A program made the position numbers and the translations under genes. The notes below the pieces were generated by a model, which was not told the origin of the DNA, made no database searches, and worked only from the letters and a program-made list of their open reading frames with translations. 45,149 bases of DNA. Origin: an uncultured bacterium. Its GTDB lineage: Bacteria > Cyanobacteriota > Vampirovibrionia > Gastranaerophilales > Gastranaerophilaceae. Within the stretch, counting starts at the first letter, position 1, and every line of letters begins with the position of its first letter. Below, one piece after another: positions 25,248-33,742 of this stretch. The DNA is taken from assembly GCA_949292185.1 (NCBI GenBank), contig CASEYP010000014.1, forward strand, positions 1-45,149, read 5' to 3'.

Positions 25248-26579
25248 ATGATTATAACAAGAATAATTTCGGCAGTCGGAAACAATAGCAGCATTTACCC
25301 ATTAATGGCAAGAGACTTATGTATTGAAGCCCCTTCCAAAATTCTTATTGCAAGAAAAGAAAATTTAAAAGAATCTAAAGAATTGGCAAATGATGCAACA
25401 AGAGAAAAAACTATTGATGAATATGCAACATCAGCTTGCTGGTTAGGTGGAATACCTTTAACTGAATCTATTTTTGGCGCTTATATGAAGAAAAAAGGCT
25501 ACAATCCTATTGTAAATTTAAAATTGTATAAAGAAGAAAACAACCTAAAAAATTCATCAAAAGAAATTTATCAAGGACTAGAATATAACATTAAAAAATT
25601 TGGCAAAAACGCAACAAAAGAAGTTCAAGATGCAGTAGCAGATTTGATTAAAATTAGAGATAACAGAGCTGTTTATGAAAGTTTACTAACGAAGAAATTT
25701 ATTGCAGCGACAGTTATTCCAACCGCATTTATGGGATTTGTATTACCAAAATTAAACTTCGCATTAACAAAAAAAATAAGAGAAAAAAGAGCTCAACAAA
25801 CTCAAAACCAAAACACTTTAAATTCAATTCAAAAAAACTCTACATCATTTACATCTTTTGATAAAAAAGTTTTTGCAGAATTTACAAATAACAAAAAATC
25901 ACAAAACTTAAACTTTACAGGAAATATAACATCAACAATAGCAAATCTCAGAACAGTTGATAAAATGGCAATATCAGACGGTGGTTTAACTATAGGCAGA
26001 GTGTCAACTTCAAGAAACAAAGAAGAGGGTTATATGAACGCATTTAGAATGATTGGTTCTATGATTTTAAACTTTGTTACACCTGTTTATATAGCAAAAG
26101 GATTAGATAAACTGGCAAATAAATTATTTAAAGTAAATGTCAACCTTGACCCGCTAATTTTAGAAAACGAAGAATTTATTGAGGCTATAAAAAATAATAA
26201 AATTGAATTACCGAAATCAAATTCTGAAAAAGATTTGCTAGAATTTTTAGACTCAAAACCAAAATCATTATTTGCACAATTTGCACAAAAAGCAGGTGAA
26301 GTTTCTTACTTAGAATGTGATGTGAGAGATCCTAGAAAATATGTTGATATAAAAAGTCTTACAAAATTCAAAAATGAATTTGAAAACTTTATTAAATCTG
26401 CACAAAATTCTAAAAATATTGAAAAATTTGCAAAAAAAGCTAAATATATAAAATGTGGAAATATTTTGGCAAATGTAGGAATATCAAGTTTCTTATTAGC
26501 CGGAGTTTTACCTGTTTTAACATACAAATTTGTAAAACTTACAACAGGTTCATATTCAGATCCGGGCTTAAAAAAATAA
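25248..26579 (+). CDS. Lineage-specific membrane protein under His attenuator control
   Basis: Not recognised. A 443-residue basic protein with hydrophobic segments near 152-172 (FIAATVIPTAFMGFVLPKLNF), 265-280 (MIGSMILNFVTPVYIA) and 412-430 (ILANVGISSFLLAGVLPVLTY). Between them are long polar helices and a Gln/Asn/Ser-rich linker at about 183-225 that contains FTSF and LNFTGN, a motif seen in other proteins here. There is no similarity to His biosynthesis, transport or tRNA-charging enzymes that I can see. A GAGG ribosome site at 25234-25237 abuts the attenuator. This makes its histidine-type leader the main puzzle. Confidence 0.7.
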   Translation: MIITRIISAVGNNSSIYPLMARDLCIEAPSKILIARKENLKESKELANDATREKTIDEYATSACWLGGIPLTESIFGAYMKKKGYNPIVNLKLYKEENNLKNSSKEIYQGLEYNIKKFGKNATKEVQDAVADLIKIRDNRAVYESLLTKKFIAATVIPTAFMGFVLPKLNFALTKKIREKRAQQTQNQNTLNSIQKNSTSFTSFDKKVFAEFTNNKKSQNLNFTGNITSTIANLRTVDKMAISDGGLTIGRVSTSRNKEEGYMNAFRMIGSMILNFVTPVYIAKGLDKLANKLFKVNVNLDPLILENEEFIEAIKNNKIELPKSNSEKDLLEFLDSKPKSLFAQFAQKAGEVSYLECDVRDPRKYVDIKSLTKFKNEFENFIKSAQNSKNIEKFAKKAKYIKCGNILANVGISSFLLAGVLPVLTYKFVKLTTGSYSDPGLKK

Positions 26580-26703
26580 CATGCTTATTTTAAAATTTTC
26601 AAAAAGTTTTAATAATATTTCAAGACTAAACCTAAGAAATATAAAAATTTTAAGAATTATCTAATATTAAAATCAAAACTTTCCCTCTATGCAAAAATTG
26701 ATT

Positions 26704-26719
26704 TATATGATATCATATA
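26704..26719 (+). promoter_or_regulatory. Perfect 16-bp palindrome upstream of rny
   Basis: TATATGATATCATATA is an exact inverted repeat in the 282-base gap before rny. It includes a TATCAT that could be a -10 box, so it could be an operator over a promoter. AT-rich composition makes chance palindromes more likely. Confidence 0.35.
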
Positions 26720-26788
26720 GGCAGATGTAGTAGGAAACATTTTTTGAAATATATGCAATGAAATTTATTTAAACTAAAAACTAAATAA

Positions 26789-26823
26789 ACGCTCGGGTAG
26801 GATATATGTACCCGACATTGCGT
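26789..26823 (+). promoter_or_regulatory. Stem-loop in the rny 5' leader
   Basis: CGGGTA (26794-26799) pairs with TACCCG (26809-26814) across a 9-base loop. An outer ACGC/GCGT pair (26789-26792/26820-26823) closes it with an asymmetric internal loop. It stands out as GC-rich in an AT-rich leader, 39 bases before the rny ATG, and has no following T-tract, so it is not a terminator. Confidence 0.45.
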
Positions 26824-26861
26824 GTATTATAAAAAAATAGAAAAGGATAAGGTATTACTTT

Positions 26862-28388
26862 ATGGCAACAACCTTGTTATTAGTTATTGCGGCTATTGCG
26901 GTAATAGTCTTAGTTGCAATGCTAATTATTCAAAAAAACAAAGTCAAAAGTGCTATCGATTCTGTTGAAAAAGATAGAAAAGCACTGGAAGAAAAAGAAA
27001 AAATTCTCTACAAAGAAGCAAAAATTAAAGCAGTAGAAGAATTACAAGAAGACAGAGAGCAATTAAACGAAGAAGAAAGAGAAAGAAGACAAGAACTTGC
27101 AAGACAAGAACAAAAATTAGCAAAAAGAGAGGATATGCTTGAAGATAAAATTCAAGAATATACCGAAAAAGATATCCAAGTTCAAAGAAAAATGGATCAA
27201 CTTTTAGAAAAAGAAGATTATCTTGCAGAACTTGTTCAAAAACAAACTGAAGAACTTGAAAGAATTTCAGGAATGTCTTGTGAAGATGCAAAAAGAACGT
27301 TGTTAGAACAATTAAAAAATGATCTTGCACAAGAACAAATGCAATTAGTAAGAGAAAATGAAGCAAAAATAAAAGAAATTTCACTTGAAAAATCAAAAGA
27401 AATTTTATCAACAACAATGCAACGTTGCATGATAGAACAAGTTGTAGAAACAACTGTATCAGTTGTCGGACTTCCAAACGACGAGATGAAAGGTCGTATT
27501 ATAGGAAGAGAAGGTAGAAATATCAGAGCTCTTGAAACTTTAACTGGTGTAGATTTAATTATTGATGATACACCTGAAGCTGTAGTATTATCAAGCTTTG
27601 ATCCAGTAAGAAGAGAAATTGCAAAACTTGCATTGGAAAAACTTATAGTTGATGGTCGTATCCACCCTGTAAGAATTGAAGAAATGGTTGAAAAAGCCAG
27701 AGAAGAAATCGATAAAAAGATTTGGACAGAAGGTGAAAATGCCGCTTTAGAAATGGGTGTTATGGGTTTAAACAAAGAACTTATCAAAACCCTTGGCCGT
27801 TTATATTACAGAACAAGTTATGGTCAAAATGTTCTAAAACATTCATTAGAAGTTGGTCATATAGCAGGAATGTTAGCAGCAGAATTAGGTGCTAATGAAA
27901 AAATTGCAAAACGTGCAGGCTTACTTCACGATATAGGAAAAGCCGTTGACCAAACTCAAGAAGGTACACATATTCAATTAGGTGTAGAACTTGCAGCAAG
28001 ATATGGCGAAAAGCCTGAAGTTATTCACGCAATAGAAGCACACCACGATGATGTTGTTGCAAATACCATAGAAGCAGTACTTGTAAAAGTTGCAGATGCA
28101 ATTTCAGCCGGCAGACCTGGCGCAAGACGTGATACTTTAGAAATTTATATCAAACGTTTACAAAAAATCGAAGAAATTGTTAACAGCTATGAAGGTATCA
28201 AACAATCTTTCGCCGTACAAGCAGGAAGAGAAGTTAGAATTATTGTTCAAGCTGAAATGTTTGATGATTTAGCATCAGGCAAACTTGCAAGAGATGTTGC
28301 TAAAAGAATCGAAAATGAATTAGATTATCCTGGTCAAATAAGAGTTACAGTAGTTAGAGAATTCAGAGCTACTGAAATCGCTAAATAA
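26862..28388 (+). CDS. rny: Ribonuclease Y
   Basis: RNase Y is a membrane-anchored endoribonuclease that starts mRNA decay in many bacteria lacking RNase E. The 508 residues show the full architecture: an N-terminal membrane segment (about 4-24), a long Glu/Lys/Arg coiled coil (about 28-190), a KH domain with [17 protein letters not shown], and an HD domain with [21 protein letters not shown] and EAHHDDV. The end [12 protein letters not shown] is typical. The ATG has an AAAAGGATAAGG site. It heads a run with ymdB and a PHP phosphoesterase. Confidence 0.97.
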   Translation: MATTLLLVIAAIAVIVLVAMLIIQKNKVKSAIDSVEKDRKALEEKEKILYKEAKIKAVEELQEDREQLNEEERERRQELARQEQKLAKREDMLEDKIQEYTEKDIQVQRKMDQLLEKEDYLAELVQKQTEELERISGMSCEDAKRTLLEQLKNDLAQEQMQLVRENEAKIKEISLEKSKEILSTTMQRCMIEQVVETTVSVVGLPNDEMKGRIIGREGRNIRALETLTGVDLIIDDTPEAVVLSSFDPVRREIAKLALEKLIVDGRIHPVRIEEMVEKAREEIDKKIWTEGENAALEMGVMGLNKELIKTLGRLYYRTSYGQNVLKHSLEVGHIAGMLAAELGANEKIAKRAGLLHDIGKAVDQTQEGTHIQLGVELAARYGEKPEVIHAIEAHHDDVVANTIEAVLVKVADAISAGRPGARRDTLEIYIKRLQKIEEIVNSYEGIKQSFAVQAGREVRIIVQAEMFDDLASGKLARDVAKRIENELDYPGQIRVTVVREFRATEIAK

Positions 28389-28401
28389 ATTATATATAAT
28401 G

Positions 28402-28438
28402 TTGAGCAAGGAAGTTAATAATAAAACTTCCTGCTCAA
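28402..28438 (+). terminator. Hairpin between rny and ymdB
   Basis: TTGAGCA-A-GGAAGTT pairs with AACTTCCTGCTCAA: 14 pairs with one bulged A. No clean T-tract follows (TTTATATAAAC), so this may be a weak terminator or a 3'-end stabilising/processing hairpin that tunes ymdB relative to rny. Confidence 0.5.
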
Positions 28439-28464
28439 TTTATATAAACTAAGAGAAGTAATTT

Positions 28465-29298
28465 ATGACAAAAGAAATAATAAAAATTATATTTTTCGGA
28501 GATATAGTAGGCAAACCTGGAAGATATGCCGTAAGGGATTTTTTGGCCGAAAAAAACAGCTGCGAAAAATATGATTTTGTTATTGCAAATGTCGAAAATG
28601 CATCTCACGGATTTGGTTTAACCGAAAAAAATTACAACGAATTTAAAGAATACGGTATAAACTGTATGACTTGCGGAAACCATATATGGGATAAAAAGGA
28701 TGTTTATAACTACATAGACAATTCAGATTGCTTAATTAGACCGATAAATTATCCAAAAGGTACAAGAGGGGTCGGAAGCAGAATTTTTGATATGGGTGAT
28801 TTTAAAATAGGTGTTATAAACGTTCTTGGCAGAGTTTTTATGAATCTTGTAGATTCTCAATGGGAAATGGTTGCGGATGAAATAAAAAGAATAAAAGAAA
28901 TTACACCAATTATCGCTTTGGATTTTCACGCAGAAGCAACCGCAGAAAAGATTTGTTTTGGAAGGTATTGTTCAGAATTTGGATTAAGTGCATTTTTTGG
29001 CACACATACACACGTACAAACCGCAGATGATTGCATAATAAATAATATGGCATATATTACAGATGCTGGGTTTTGTGGTGCATCAGACGGAGTTATAGGA
29101 ATGGAATATTCCACATCACTTTCAAGATTCTTGACTGGAATACCTGAACGTTATGAAGTTGCTAAAGGCAATAGCATTCAAATTAATGCTGTCGAAGTTG
29201 ACATTAATAGTTCAACAGGTAATGCCGTAGCAATTAGAAGAGTTTTTTGTAGTAGAAATAATGTAGAAAAGGAAAGTGAAAGTGAAAAAGAAGGCTGA
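28465..29298 (+). CDS. ymdB: YmdB-family metallophosphoesterase (2',3'-cyclic nucleotide type)
   Basis: A 277-residue member of the YmdB/TIGR00282 family. Signature blocks are FFGDIVGKPGR, ANVENASHGFGLTEKNY, TCGNHIWDKKDV, DFHAEATAEK, GTHTHVQTADD and TDAGFCGASDGVIGM. In B. subtilis YmdB is a phosphodiesterase affecting biofilm and motility genes, and is encoded directly after rny; the same order is kept here. The ribosome site AGAGAAG precedes the ATG. Its end overlaps the next gene. Confidence 0.94.
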   Translation: MTKEIIKIIFFGDIVGKPGRYAVRDFLAEKNSCEKYDFVIANVENASHGFGLTEKNYNEFKEYGINCMTCGNHIWDKKDVYNYIDNSDCLIRPINYPKGTRGVGSRIFDMGDFKIGVINVLGRVFMNLVDSQWEMVADEIKRIKEITPIIALDFHAEATAEKICFGRYCSEFGLSAFFGTHTHVQTADDCIINNMAYITDAGFCGASDGVIGMEYSTSLSRFLTGIPERYEVAKGNSIQINAVEVDINSSTGNAVAIRRVFCSRNNVEKESESEKEG

Positions 29299-30148
29299 TT
29301 TACATATTCACACCTACTATTCTGACGGAGTATTTTCGCCCGAAAGAATTGTAGATACCGCTGTGGATGTTGGGCTTGAAGCTATAGCTATTACAGATCA
29401 CGATAACATTTTAGCCTATGACGTCGCCCAAAAACACATTAAAGAAAATCATCTTGAAGATAAAATTGAAGTTATTAGAGGTATTGAAGTAAATACTCTA
29501 TATAAAAATAATGAAGTACATATTCTAGGGTACTTAATGAATACTAAAGATAAGAATTTTCTTGATTTAATAAAAACTCAACAGCAGGCAAGAATTAAAC
29601 AAACAAAAGAAATTATTGCACTTCTTGCAAAAAAAGAAGGTATCAAAATAAAATTTGAAGATATCAAAAAACTTGTTGCAGAAGGTGGAAGTATTGGACG
29701 TCCACATATTGCAAAAGCTATTACAAATGCAGGCGGAACAAACAATATAATGGATGCCTATGCAAAATATATCCATGACGATTCACCTGTTTATGTTCAA
29801 AGAAAAACAGTATCGCCACACGATGCAGTTGAAATAATTTATGATGCAGGCGGAATTCCGGTTATTGCACACCCACACGATTTAGATATTGCAGAACCTT
29901 TAATTAAAGATTTGATGAATTACGGACTTCGCGGAATTGAAGCATACCATAGAAAACATTCACCTGCTTGTGTTGAATATTTTTCATCAATGGCAGAAGA
30001 ACTTGGTTTGATTGTAACAGGAGGTTCTGATTTTCATACTCCAAACATTATGAACGGACAAATTATTTTAGGTAAAAACTTTGTTCCTGAATGGGTATAC
30101 GAAAAACTTATCGCAGAAAAGAAAAGAATTGATATGGCACAAACTTAG
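29282..30148 (+). CDS. PHP-domain phosphoesterase (YciV/RNase AM-like)
   Basis: A 288-residue PHP-domain protein with the metal-ligand series HIHTYYSDG, ITDHDN, the Glu of RGIEVNT, GRPHIAKA, IAHPHD and GGSDFHTP. This is the single-domain YciV/TrpH type, whose members hydrolyse 3',5'-nucleoside bisphosphates or act as 5'-3' exonucleases on short RNAs and rRNA ends. The exact substrate is not shown by sequence. GTG at 29282 is preferred because AAAAGGA lies 8 bases upstream; another GTG at 29276 is too close to it. It overlaps ymdB by 17 bases, placing it in the RNA-turnover run. Confidence 0.87.
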   Translation: MKKKADLHIHTYYSDGVFSPERIVDTAVDVGLEAIAITDHDNILAYDVAQKHIKENHLEDKIEVIRGIEVNTLYKNNEVHILGYLMNTKDKNFLDLIKTQQQARIKQTKEIIALLAKKEGIKIKFEDIKKLVAEGGSIGRPHIAKAITNAGGTNNIMDAYAKYIHDDSPVYVQRKTVSPHDAVEIIYDAGGIPVIAHPHDLDIAEPLIKDLMNYGLRGIEAYHRKHSPACVEYFSSMAEELGLIVTGGSDFHTPNIMNGQIILGKNFVPEWVYEKLIAEKKRIDMAQT

Positions 30149-30159
30149 AGTAAATAATT

Positions 30160-30798
30160 ATGAGAAAACGTTTTTGGAAAATTGAATATTCAATAACAAT
30201 ATTTATAATATTTGCAATAGTATTATTGCTTATTCCTTCAAACTTTATCGCATCAAAAGAAGCAAACTATATTTCAAAATGGAATGAAACATTTAACAAA
30301 ATGGATTATATATTTACAGCAATGAACGCTCAAGCTGATGCAGATATTGTAAAGAGTTTCAAATACGCTAAAACAAATGATCAACGCGAAGAGCTAATGA
30401 TTGAACTTGTAAAACCTTATATGCGAATAAGTGAACAAGACGAATTAACAAAAAAATATACACCGCACTATATGAACGGAAACAAAGTAAACCCAAAAGA
30501 TGAATATTATTTTGATAAAGTTTATTTATCCGAAAACAATATCATAGTAGGAATAAAAGATATAAAAGATAGTGATATATATCATCCTGGGTTTATTATG
30601 ATGTTTGATATGAACGGAATAAAAGCCCCAAACATCTGGGGGAAAGATATATATGGAATAAACATATTTGCAGACGGGAAAATTACCCCAATTGGATCAG
30701 GCTGGGATATTGATAAATTGAAAAGTGATTGTTCTCCAAATGGCACTGGGATTTCCTGCTCGCATTATTATAGAATTGGCGGAGAATTTAATGAATAA
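30160..30798 (+). CDS. Membrane-anchored pilin-like protein without a prepilin motif
   Basis: A 212-residue protein with one N-terminal membrane segment (about 11-28) after a basic start (MRKRFWKIEY). The C-terminal part, MFDMNGIKAPNIWGKDIYGI followed by a glycine and two cysteines (SDC, ISC), resembles the D-x-NG-x-x-x-PN-x-x-G-x-D segment of bacterial type IV pilin-like proteins, with a likely C-terminal disulfide. The usual prepilin peptidase site (Gly before Phe-x-x-x-Glu) is absent. An anchored minor-pilin relative or a pseudopilin-derived protein is possible. It is 11 bases after the PHP gene and overlaps the LOG gene by 8 bases. Confidence 0.6.
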   Translation: MRKRFWKIEYSITIFIIFAIVLLLIPSNFIASKEANYISKWNETFNKMDYIFTAMNAQADADIVKSFKYAKTNDQREELMIELVKPYMRISEQDELTKKYTPHYMNGNKVNPKDEYYFDKVYLSENNIIVGIKDIKDSDIYHPGFIMMFDMNGIKAPNIWGKDIYGINIFADGKITPIGSGWDIDKLKSDCSPNGTGISCSHYYRIGGEFNE

Positions 30799-31384
30799 AA
30801 TAAAAAATATATGCGTCTTTGCATCTTCTTCAAATTACCTTGAAGATGTATATTATAAAGATGCAAAAGCACTTGGACAACTTATTGGACAAAACGGATA
30901 TAATATCGTTTATGGCGGTAGCACATTAGGATTGATGTGGACTTGCGCATCAGAAGTACAAAACAACGGTGGCAAAGTTATAGGAGTCATGCCTCAAAGA
31001 CTTGCCGATATGGGGTGTAAAACAGATAATTGTGATGAATTTTTCATGGCAGTTGGCATGAGAGATAGAAAAGACAAAATGGATAAAATTTCTGAAGCAG
31101 TTATCGCATTAGCTGGGGGACTTGGTACACTTGAAGAACTTAGCGAAATGATTGTTCAAAAACAATTAGGATATAACAAAAAGCCAATAGTAATACTTAA
31201 TACTAATGGATTTTATAATAAATTATTAGAATTTTTTGACAGAATTATAGAAGAAAAATTTGCAAATAAAATGACAAGAAATTTATACTATGTAGCCAAA
31301 GCCCCACAAGATGCAATAGATTATATAAAAAACTATCAAGAACCTGATAGAATTCCATCAAAACACGAAATTTATTCAAGATAA
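30791..31384 (+). CDS. LOG-family (lysine decarboxylase-like) nucleotide phosphoribohydrolase
   Basis: A 197-residue LOG-family protein. Members cleave nucleoside 5'-monophosphates to base and ribose 5-phosphate, best known for cytokinin activation; the natural bacterial substrate is often unknown. Family blocks are CVFASSSNYLE, IVYGGSTLGLMW, GVMPQRL, GMRDRK at 89-94 and AGGLGTLEEL from 108. The usual PGGxGTxxE begins with Ala here instead of Pro. The ATG at 30791 has a GGAGA ribosome site; a longer reading from 30725 lies inside the preceding gene. A strong terminator follows. Confidence 0.9.
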   Translation: MNKIKNICVFASSSNYLEDVYYKDAKALGQLIGQNGYNIVYGGSTLGLMWTCASEVQNNGGKVIGVMPQRLADMGCKTDNCDEFFMAVGMRDRKDKMDKISEAVIALAGGLGTLEELSEMIVQKQLGYNKKPIVILNTNGFYNKLLEFFDRIIEEKFANKMTRNLYYVAKAPQDAIDYIKNYQEPDRIPSKHEIYSR

Positions 31385-31397
31385 CAAAATAAAAAAA

Positions 31398-31433
31398 AAA
31401 ATGCGGGCGGATTTGTTAATCCGCCCGCATTTT
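31398..31433. terminator. Bidirectional GC-rich intrinsic terminator
   Basis: A 16-bp perfect stem with core ATGCGGGCGGATT against AATCCGCCCGCAT and a TGTT loop, with an A-run before and T-rich bases after. It serves both the LOG gene and the convergent 206-aa gene. Confidence 0.94.
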
Positions 31434-31449
31434 ATTTCTAAAGTTATTT

Positions 31450-32070
31450 TTATTTTCCGCTATCTATAAGATCTTCGATTGATTTTTGCAAACTTGAAGT
31501 ATCATACTCTAATTTTGATTTATCGGCTTTTGCTCTAGCTACCTTTTTTGCGGCTTTAATATCTTTTTGCAATTTTTCTTGCAAAACTTTTTCAATATTT
31601 TCATCAGCTGACTGGAGATGAGAATCTAATAAGCCTCCTCTATAACCCTTTCCAACTTTTCTTTCAGGAGATATTGCTTCTACTAAATTTGCAGTACTTG
31701 TTTCAATACTGCGAGCTAAAGGATAATCTCTTCCCCATGCATGAATTGTAACTTGATCACTACTACTTCCTGTTAGTTTTTCAAAAAACTTTCTAAACTT
31801 TGATTTAGAAATATTATCAAAGAAAATATGAACAGAACTTTGTACCGCATCTTGCATCTGTTTTGCTGCATAAAATACAATATCTACATCATATTTTTTA
31901 CAAAAAGCCATAGCTTTTGGGTTATTTTTTAAAGTCTCTACCAAATTATTGGCAAGCTCAGGATATTTTTTATATAAACCTTCACATCTTACACTTCGTA
32001 TTGACGTAAAATTTGGATTAGAATTTTTAGAATAATTATTTTGAGATAAACCTACATTTTGCACTAACAT
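31450..32070 (-). CDS. Lineage-specific protein with N-terminal NFTSI motif
   Basis: Not recognised. A 206-residue basic, mostly helical soluble protein. Residues 1-20 are Asn/Ser-rich, and FTSI at 21-24 parallels FTAA, FTGR and FTAV near the N-termini of other unrelated proteins in the window. The C-terminal 60 residues are Lys/Ala/Glu-rich and probably a coiled coil. No signal peptide or membrane segment is seen. AGGAGA precedes the ATG. The gene stands alone, divergent from gatB. Confidence 0.65.
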   Translation of the reverse strand: MLVQNVGLSQNNYSKNSNPNFTSIRSVRCEGLYKKYPELANNLVETLKNNPKAMAFCKKYDVDIVFYAAKQMQDAVQSSVHIFFDNISKSKFRKFFEKLTGSSSDQVTIHAWGRDYPLARSIETSTANLVEAISPERKVGKGYRGGLLDSHLQSADENIEKVLQEKLQKDIKAAKKVARAKADKSKLEYDTSSLQKSIEDLIDSGK

Positions 32071-32224
32071 TAATATTTCTCCTATATTACACTTTATTTT
32101 TAGAAAAAACCGTAAAAATAAAATTTGCTAGTTTTTCATGCAAAATATAAGGTATCAATCTAAAATTATTAGCAATATTTAAGCCTTTGTGATAAAATAA
32201 GCTTAAATAAGGAGATATAAATAA

Positions 32225-33673
32225 ATGGTAGACCAAGAATTAAGAGACAAATACGAAGTAGTTATAGGACTAGAAGTTCACGCACAATTAAAAACAAAAT
32301 CAAAAATATTTGCACCGGATAAAAACGAATTCGGACAAGAACCAAATACCCTAACAAGCCCAATTACATTAGGAATGCCGGGGGTTTTACCGGTATTAAA
32401 TAAAGAAGCTGTAAATATGGGTATCTTAACAGGACTTGCTCTAAATTGCGAAATTCCTGCCCGTTGCAAATTCGATAGAAAACAATATTTTTATCCTGAC
32501 CTACCAAAAGGTTATCAAATTTCACAATACGATGAACCTATCTGTGTAAACGGTCATATAGAAATCAATGGAAAAAGAATTGGTATTACAAGAGCACACT
32601 TGGAAGAAGATGCAGGCAAATTAGTTCACGCAGGAGCAGATGGACTTGCTGGTTCAAGTTATTCTCTAGTAGACCTTAACAGAGCAGGAACTCCATTATT
32701 AGAAATCGTATCAGAACCTGATATGAGAAGTTCTGAAGAAGCTCGTAACTATATGGAAGAATTAAGAAATATAGTTAGATATATCGGCGTTTGCGACGGA
32801 AACTTAGAAGAAGGTTCTATGAGATGTGATGCAAATATCTCAATTATGCCAAAGGGTTCTAAAGAATTTGGAACTCGTGCTGAAATTAAAAACGTAAACT
32901 CATTTTCTGCTCTACAAAGAGCTATTGAATACGAAATCGACAGACAAATTGAAATTGTAGAAGAAGGCGGCCAAGTTGTTCAAGAAACAAGACTTTGGGA
33001 TGATAACGCAAGAGAAACAAAATCAATGAGAGGTAAAGAAGATGCTCATGATTACAGATACTTCCCGGAACCTGATTTGATGCCTTTAGAAATTTCAAGA
33101 GAATGGGTTCAAAGAATTAAAGATTCAATGCCGGAATTACCAAGCCAAAAACGTGAAAGATATAAAAGTTTAGGCTTAAGCGAATATGACGCTAATGTAA
33201 TTGTTGAACAAATGGGACTTGCATTGTTCTTTGATAAAGTTCTTGAACTTGGTGCAACTCCTAAGATTGCAGTAAACTTTATTATGGGTGAAATTGCAGC
33301 TTACTTAAAAGAAGATCATATCGAAATTACAGATACTAAATTGACACCAGAAAACCTAGCTGAATTAATTAGCTTAATTGAAAAAGGTACAATTTCTAAT
33401 AACATCGGTAAACAAATTATTATTGAAATGTTAAAAGATGGTACAAAAGCTTCTGTAATCGTAGAGAAAAAAGGATTAAGCCAAATCACCGATGAAGGTG
33501 CAATTAAAGAACTTGTTCAAAAAGTTGTTGATGCTCACCCTTCAGAAGTTGAAGCTTACAAAAACGGAAAAACTAACTTGCTAGGATTCTTCGTTGGTCA
33601 AGTTATGAAAGAAACTAAAGGTAGAGCTAATCCAAAAACTGTTAATCAGTTATTAAAAGAAATTATCGGATAA
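32225..33673 (+). CDS. gatB: Asp-tRNA(Asn)/Glu-tRNA(Gln) amidotransferase subunit B
   Basis: GatB is the kinase/amidotransferase subunit that converts Glu-tRNA(Gln) and Asp-tRNA(Asn) to their amides with GatA and GatC. The 482-residue protein has the family start YEVVIGLEVHAQLKTKSKIF, the metal-binding block around FDRKQYFYPDLPKGYQISQY, ITRAHLEEDAGK, DLNRAGTPLLEIVSEPD and EIKNVNSF, plus the C-terminal YqeY-like tail domain ending GRANPKTVNQLLKE. AAGGAGA precedes the ATG, with a TGATAAAAT -10-like box upstream. A hairpin terminator follows; gatA and gatC are not in the window. Confidence 0.97.
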   Translation: MVDQELRDKYEVVIGLEVHAQLKTKSKIFAPDKNEFGQEPNTLTSPITLGMPGVLPVLNKEAVNMGILTGLALNCEIPARCKFDRKQYFYPDLPKGYQISQYDEPICVNGHIEINGKRIGITRAHLEEDAGKLVHAGADGLAGSSYSLVDLNRAGTPLLEIVSEPDMRSSEEARNYMEELRNIVRYIGVCDGNLEEGSMRCDANISIMPKGSKEFGTRAEIKNVNSFSALQRAIEYEIDRQIEIVEEGGQVVQETRLWDDNARETKSMRGKEDAHDYRYFPEPDLMPLEISREWVQRIKDSMPELPSQKRERYKSLGLSEYDANVIVEQMGLALFFDKVLELGATPKIAVNFIMGEIAAYLKEDHIEITDTKLTPENLAELISLIEKGTISNNIGKQIIIEMLKDGTKASVIVEKKGLSQITDEGAIKELVQKVVDAHPSEVEAYKNGKTNLLGFFVGQVMKETKGRANPKTVNQLLKEIIG

Positions 33674-33685
33674 ATTTACAAAAAC

Positions 33686-33718
33686 GGTCATAGTATAACA
33701 ATGCTATGACCATTTTTT
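33686..33718 (+). terminator. Intrinsic terminator after gatB
   Basis: GGTCATAG pairs with CTATGACC (8 bp) around a 10-base loop and is followed by six T (33713-33718). Confidence 0.88.
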
Positions 33719-33742
33719 GAATAAATATATAAGGGAGATTCT

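Noticed and set aside
26581-26664. 27-codon ORF right after the 443-aa membrane protein
   Set aside because: No ribosome site, and the composition equals the AT-rich background. It is probably 3' untranslated sequence.
27025-27477. Leu/Phe-rich open frame opposite rny
   Set aside because: It is the antisense of the RNase Y coiled coil, with the same composition artefact.
31398-31433. GC-rich palindromes (also 1937-1971, 37437-37467, 42559-42590) as possible foreign or mobile repeats
   Set aside because: Each has a different sequence, sits just past stop codons and has flanking A/T tracts. They are intrinsic terminators, not a repeat family.
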